Shown in pieces: positions 63,401 to 64,000 of a stretch of 64,000 nt of DNA. The notes beneath the pieces are model-generated. The model saw only the letters and a list, made by a program, of their open reading frames with translations. It had not been told where the DNA came from and searched no databases. A program made the translations under genes and the position numbers. This stretch comes from Hybos culiciformis (taxonomy: Eukaryota > Arthropoda > Insecta > Diptera > Hybotidae), in the NCBI GenBank assembly GCA_964007475.1, contig OZ023273.1:145301308-145365307 (forward strand). Direction: 5' to 3'. Each line of letters starts with the position of its first letter. Within the stretch, counting starts at the first letter, position 1.

Positions 63401-63822
63401 TGATTGATTGGATGATGGTTCAGATGATGTCAATGATGTTGTTAAAATTGGTGATTTTATAGAATTTTCATACATATCCAATGATGCATCACTTTTGCAT
63501 AATATTCTTGCCATATTTTTTATTCCTTCAAAACCATCCTTTTGTACTTCTGCCTCCTGCAGAAATCCTTCCAAACGTTTAGTACTAACAATAGCTGATA
63601 TTATAATTGGAACTGTTATGGGAAATATCAATAATGGTACTGTTAGTTGATTAAACAATGCAAGTGCAGAAAATAAACGACTTGCTGTAAATTCAATATG
63701 CTCGGATTGATTTGTTGTCGTTGTGGTTATATTAATGTTATTTCCAATATCACCTTCTAATTTCACATATACAGCAAGTGTTACAAATGTTATTAAAACT
63801 GATGATATATGAGTTAGAAATG
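39297..63822 (-). CDS. Sur: Sulfonylurea-receptor-type ABC transporter (ABCC), 3' portion, 18 exons
   Basis: This is the C-terminal part of an ABCC ATP-binding protein of the SUR type, a membrane protein that in the family regulates inward-rectifier K+ channels instead of pumping a substrate. Exons in transcript order: 62827-63822, 62547-62652, 61291-61552, 60401-60538, 60085-60212, 59827-59926, 59046-59120, 54870-55195, 54302-54424, 54148-54230, 50399-50868, 50066-50223, 49137-49332, 48015-48534, 45006-45133, 40750-41041, 40204-40400, 39297-39437. All boundaries are AG/GT and phases agree, giving 1478 codons plus TAG. In-window residue numbers: TMD1 end 1-80, NBD1 about 295-540, linker 543-800, TMD2 about 800-1165, NBD2 about 1230-1478. 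SUR was chosen over MRP because of PWLLNAT before NBD1's helical domain, [13 protein letters not shown] in NBD2 and [12 protein letters not shown] in TMD2. The 5' part is outside the window. Family call is firm; channel partnership is inferred. Confidence 0.93.
39438..40203 (-). other. Sur intron Q-R
   Basis: AT-rich intron of 766 bp. A 78-codon minus-strand frame at 39765-40001 has no domain and is not joined to the gene by splice signals. Confidence 0.75.
40204..40400 (-). CDS. Sur: Sur exon Q: NBD2 signature and Walker B
   Basis: Acceptor TTATTTCCAG, donor GCG/GTAAGT. It carries the signature FSAGQ (1377-1381) with RQLFCLARS, Walker [14 protein letters not shown] with catalytic Glu1402, and TIITIA leading to the H-loop. 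Compared with the FSQGQ remembered for vertebrate SUR, one residue differs. This NBD is predicted to be hydrolytically competent when paired with the NBD1 signature. Confidence 0.95.
40401..40749 (-). other. Sur intron P-Q
   Basis: AT-rich intron of 349 bp, nothing recognised. Confidence 0.75.
40750..41041 (-). CDS. Sur: Sur exon P: NBD2 Walker A and Q-loop
   Basis: Acceptor TTTTTTTCAG, donor [23 protein letters not shown] carries the P-loop (residues 1274-1282). It is followed by [28 protein letters not shown] (Q-loop Gln1322), TTIRENLDP and the helical part [19 protein letters not shown]. The [13 protein letters not shown] string is shared with SUR proteins and is the strongest single family marker in the window. 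Confidence 0.96.
41042..45005 (-). other. Sur intron O-P, 3.96 kb
   Basis: The largest Sur intron in the window, AT-rich. It holds a 61-codon plus-strand open frame at 41311-41496 of unknown meaning and a small GC-richer patch at 44049-44083 with a 5-bp hairpin. No transposon with clear ends was seen. Confidence 0.7.
45006..45133 (-). CDS. Sur: Sur exon O: first strands of NBD2
   Basis: Acceptor TATCTTTCAG, donor CAAAAG/GTGAAT. It encodes [18 protein letters not shown] then [31 protein letters not shown] and the aromatic A-loop Tyr (LKY), which stacks on adenine, are standard for ABCC NBD2. The exon stops immediately before the P-loop, as in NBD1, and is followed by a 3.96-kb intron. Confidence 0.94.
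45134..48014 (-). other. Sur intron N-O, 2.88 kb, with a MITE
   Basis: AT-rich intron. It contains the 396-bp terminal-inverted-repeat element at 47435-47830 close to the donor of exon N. The rest is featureless. Confidence 0.75.
47435..47830. mobile_element. 396-bp MITE with 25-bp perfect terminal inverted repeats
   Basis: 47435-47459 and 47806-47830 are exact reverse complements (start ATACACGGTCCAACTTGG), and partial similarity continues inward (ACATGTCG/ACACGTCG). The interior repeats CAAGTTG, GTTGTACAAC and CTTGTTG motifs many times on both strands. It lies in Sur intron N-O, 180 bp beyond the donor of exon N. No target duplication is evident and the superfamily is not assigned. Confidence 0.87.
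48015..48534 (-). CDS. Sur: Sur exon N: last TMD2 helices, enlarged outer loop, His-rich linker
   Basis: Acceptor TACTTTCAATAG, donor CTAT/GTAAGT. Helix [18 protein letters not shown] is followed by a polar outer loop of about 45 residues (SNGQKNN ... IVNETSS) containing an N-E-T glycosylation sequon. Next come the last helix and SUR-like motif ([35 protein letters not shown]). The rest is an Asn/Ser/His-rich, Lys-rich linker to NBD2 including [11 protein letters not shown]. Outer loop and linker are both longer than in vertebrate SURs as I know them. Confidence 0.94.
48535..49136 (-). other. Sur intron M-N
   Basis: AT-rich intron of 602 bp with poly-A runs next to the acceptor of exon N, nothing else recognised. 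Confidence 0.75.
49137..49332 (-). CDS. Sur: Sur exon M: TMD2 intracellular loop
   Basis: Acceptor TTTTTTTTACAG, donor TTG/GTAATA. It encodes [18 protein letters not shown] then [19 protein letters not shown], a near-invariant ABCC coupling segment. It continues with [26 protein letters not shown] leading to the next helix. This region transmits NBD closure to the membrane domain. Confidence 0.95.
49333..50065 (-). other. Sur intron L-M
   Basis: AT-rich intron of 733 bp, nothing recognised. Confidence 0.75.
50066..50223 (-). CDS. Sur: Sur exon L: two central TMD2 helices
   Basis: Acceptor ATTTTTCAG, donor TCAAG/GTAAAA. It encodes [11 protein letters not shown], a helix [18 protein letters not shown] and a second, [19 protein letters not shown]. 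The [13 protein letters not shown] end matches the family pattern in which the fifth intracellular helix meets the NBDs. The 175-bp intron upstream is short and clean. Confidence 0.93.
50399..50868 (-). CDS. Sur: Sur exon K: first half of TMD2
   Basis: Acceptor TTTTTTCTAG, donor GACAAG/GTAAAT. After [20 protein letters not shown], residues of [13 protein letters not shown] lead into two membrane helices ([18 protein letters not shown] and [15 protein letters not shown]). The exon ends with the TMD2 intracellular coupling region [20 protein letters not shown]. The helix order and the [13 protein letters not shown] motif are typical of ABCC second transmembrane domains. Confidence 0.94.
50869..54147 (-). 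other. Sur intron J-K, 3.28 kb
   Basis: AT-rich intron with poly-A and poly-T runs. A plus-strand 90-codon open frame at 51903-52175 has no recognisable domain and is treated as chance. No repeat copy shared with the rest of the window was noticed. Confidence 0.7.
54148..54230 (-). CDS. Sur: Sur exon J: end of linker
   Basis: Acceptor AAATTTTAG, donor CATG/GTAGGT, only 71 bp from the previous exon. It encodes [18 protein letters not shown] then DLWDCESIH. It is an acidic, serine-rich tail of the regulatory linker. The last base completes an Asp codon across the 3.3-kb intron to exon K. Confidence 0.85.
54302..54424 (-). CDS. Sur: Sur exon I: linker exon, 123 nt, phase-symmetric
   Basis: Acceptor TGTTTTATAG, donor ATTCA/GTGAGT. 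It encodes [21 protein letters not shown] followed by [18 protein letters not shown], which is basic with several Ser/Thr preceded by Arg. The length is a multiple of three and both flanks are in the same phase (2), so it too could be skipped without frameshift. Confidence 0.86.
54425..54869 (-). other. Sur intron H-I
   Basis: AT-rich intron of 445 bp with no recognisable element. Confidence 0.75.
54870..55195 (-). CDS. Sur: Sur exon H: basic, serine-rich linker segment
   Basis: The acceptor TATTTTTTTAG follows a 3.85-kb intron; the donor is GCAAA/GTGAGA. It encodes 108 residues starting [16 protein letters not shown], with KRRPS (610-614), a KRRSF motif and KRSLILMG, then Lys-rich sequence and a Pro/Val region. 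No catalytic domain is recognisable. Clustered basic-Ser motifs suggest a phosphorylatable, disordered regulatory linker. It joins in phase to the exons on either side. Confidence 0.85.
56265..56395 (+). mobile_element. MITE copy, AGTGGAAT family, copy 2
   Basis: AGTGGAAT (56268-56275) and ATTCCACT (56341-56348) bound the core. GCTGTTCCAGCATAG and TTAGTTAGGGTTCGG align with copy 1. It lies in Sur intron G-H. Confidence 0.78.
57555..57786 (+). mobile_element. MITE copy, GCGGAC family, copy 2 (both ends present)
   Basis: TCAGGTTCGCGGACAAAAGC at the left is inverted as TCAGGTTGGCGGACCAAAGT at the right; similarity extends over about 35 bp. It lies in Sur intron G-H and matches copy 1 at 7100-7334. 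Target duplication is unclear. Confidence 0.85.
59046..59120 (-). CDS. Sur: Sur exon G: 75-nt frame-neutral linker exon (possibly alternative)
   Basis: The acceptor TTATTAAACAG (exon start 59120) and perfect donor GTAAGT enclose 25 open codons beginning [12 protein letters not shown] and ending [12 protein letters not shown]. Both ends are phase 0. I preferred this acceptor because the nearer AG (before TTAAAATT) would shift the frame. The segment has no recognised domain. It may be a cassette exon, and exon F spliced straight to exon H also stays in frame. Confidence 0.65.
59121..59826 (-). other. Sur intron F-G
   Basis: AT-rich intron of 706 bp separating exon F from the 75-nt cassette candidate. 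Nothing else recognised. Confidence 0.7.
59827..59926 (-). CDS. Sur: Sur exon F: start of the NBD1-TMD2 linker
   Basis: Acceptor AATACTTTCAG, donor TCA/GTAAGT. It encodes [20 protein letters not shown] followed by a Gln/Glu-rich tail ending QMMS. The basic [13 protein letters not shown] stretch is consistent with a helix leaving NBD1. The exon ends in phase 0, so the next 75-nt exon can be added or omitted without changing frame. Confidence 0.87.
60085..60212 (-). CDS. Sur: Sur exon E: end of NBD1
   Basis: Acceptor TTCTTCAAG, donor AG/GTAAGA. It encodes [19 protein letters not shown], the closing strands of the ATPase fold, then a helix [18 protein letters not shown]. The Ser codon is split with the next exon (AG/T). 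The exon lies between two short introns (188 and 158 bp), giving a compact NBD1 cluster from 59827 to 63822. Confidence 0.93.
60401..60538 (-). CDS. Sur: Sur exon D: NBD1 Walker B, D-loop and H-loop
   Basis: Acceptor ATTTCTAG, donor GTAAAT; exactly 46 codons. Walker B continues as DDPLSSLD (455-462): Asp455 is followed by Asp instead of the catalytic Glu, as in other ABCC first NBDs. The H-loop reads [11 protein letters not shown], with Gln490 where a His normally sits. Together these predict ATP binding with little or no hydrolysis at this site. The exon ends at NADY, just before the last NBD1 strands. Confidence 0.94.
60539..61290 (-). other. Sur intron C-D
   Basis: AT-rich intron of 752 bp. 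I see no gene, repeat family or structured element in it. Confidence 0.75.
61291..61552 (-). CDS. Sur: Sur exon C: NBD1 Q-loop, helical subdomain and signature
   Basis: Acceptor AATACAG, donor ATG/GTAAGT. It contains the Q-loop [17 protein letters not shown] (Gln376), the helical subdomain ([19 protein letters not shown]), the GERGI loop, the LSGGQ signature at 431-435 with [11 protein letters not shown], and the start of Walker B (NVIIM). All are diagnostic of an ABCC first NBD, and PWLLNAT is SUR-like. The insertion that vertebrate SURs carry before the Q-loop is missing, leaving a short WNKYSTIAYV join. Confidence 0.95.
61553..62546 (-). other. Sur intron B-C
   Basis: AT-rich intron of 994 bp with a poly-T run near 61970 and no recognisable repeat or coding potential. 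Confidence 0.75.
62547..62652 (-). CDS. Sur: Sur exon B: NBD1 Walker A
   Basis: Acceptor TTTTAAAG, donor GTAAGT. It encodes the P-loop GKNGSGKSS (residues 339-347), which binds ATP phosphates through Lys345, followed by [19 protein letters not shown], the strand and turn typical of SUR NBD1. Vertebrate SUR has Cys in place of Ser343, as I recall, so that thiol is absent here. The split Gly codon (G/GG) joins it smoothly to IPKG in the previous exon. The intron between them is only 174 bp. Confidence 0.93.
62827..63822 (-). CDS. Sur: Sur exon A: end of TMD1 and long linker to NBD1
   Basis: The exon enters after a TTTTCCAG acceptor with two bases completing a codon and ends at AAGG/GTGAAT. Residues 1-21 form a membrane helix ([13 protein letters not shown]) and residues about 35-70 another ([20 protein letters not shown]), ending in the family's coupling motif [11 protein letters not shown]. 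Then come about 200 polar residues rich in Ser, Asn, Asp and Lys, including an acidic DDDDK run and an RRLT site at 286-289. The exon closes with the first NBD1 strand ([12 protein letters not shown]) and IPKG. Mammalian SUR linkers here are much shorter as I recall them, so most of this exon is a lineage insertion. An acidic, Asn-rich disordered segment is the simplest reading. Confidence 0.93.
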
Positions 63823-64000
63823 CTGGAAAAATATATATGTATATAGAAAATTTATTGGATTTCTTTAAGGTTATAGCAAAAATTACTTGGCGAACAAACT
63901 TTAATAAATCATAAATTTATTATTATTATATTAAAAGGATACAAAAACATATATATAATGCCTTTAAATTTTATCAAACCATAATGTCAATTTATTTTTA
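63823..64000 (-). other. Part of a Sur intron
   Basis: This is AT-rich intron sequence upstream of exon A, whose branch/acceptor tract TATATTTTTCCAG is visible. No exon is seen before the window ends, so the preceding TMD1 exon is further upstream. Confidence 0.6.

Noticed and set aside
63408..63650. 80-codon plus-strand frame
   Set aside because: Antisense of Sur exon A.
39297..63822. MRP (ABCC1-like) transporter as the identity of the large gene
   Set aside because: The [20 protein letters not shown] and [12 protein letters not shown] motifs match SUR better than MRP.
1..64000. tRNA, rRNA, CRISPR or bacterial contamination
   Set aside because: No cloverleaf, rRNA-like block, spaced repeat array or prokaryotic operon structure was seen; exons, introns and transposons are all eukaryotic.

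Overview
The window is animal nuclear DNA, very AT-rich (roughly four fifths A+T by eye), with spliced genes, long introns, microsatellites and many degraded DNA transposons. The one identifiable gene is a sulfonylurea-receptor-type ABC transporter (ABCC subfamily, insect Sur). Its motifs, together with the hAT, foldback and Helitron-like repeats, point to an insect, probably a fly with a large genome. No rRNA, tRNA, CRISPR or prokaryotic-type gene is visible.

Right part (39297-63822, minus strand): the 3' portion of Sur. I joined 18 exons by hand using AG/GT boundaries and codon phase. They give one uninterrupted frame of 1478 residues plus stop. It runs from the last part of TMD1 through a long TMD1-NBD1 linker, NBD1, a long NBD1-TMD2 linker, TMD2, a His/Asn-rich linker and NBD2. 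Earlier exons (TMD0 and most of TMD1) lie beyond position 64000. NBD1 has a degenerate catalytic set: Asp-Asp after Walker B, and Gln in the H-loop. NBD2 keeps Walker A, a Glu after Walker B and the His. This is the asymmetry expected of SUR-type regulators that pair with Kir6-like channels; pairing here is inferred from the family. Exon 7 (75 nt) and exon 9 (123 nt) are frame-neutral, so they could be skipped without a frameshift. The stop codon lies inside a perfect 16-bp inverted repeat (39291-39332).

Left part (1-39296): about 39 kb downstream of Sur with no confidently identified gene. It holds two hAT-type elements with perfect 8-bp target duplications. The one at 9655-10787 carries a broken hAT transposase and a nested MITE. 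The one at 15837-17451 carries a second, smaller hAT-like element and a 646-bp foldback element. Also present are a 209-bp MITE (21992-22200), a perfect 18-bp hairpin (17512-17552), a Helitron-like end (26411) and members of two dispersed MITE families that also occur in Sur introns. Four small GC-richer islands (15543-15685, 19751-19877, 25672-25768, 33070-33198) look like isolated exons or structured RNAs of unrecognised identity. They are the best places to look for an undescribed gene.
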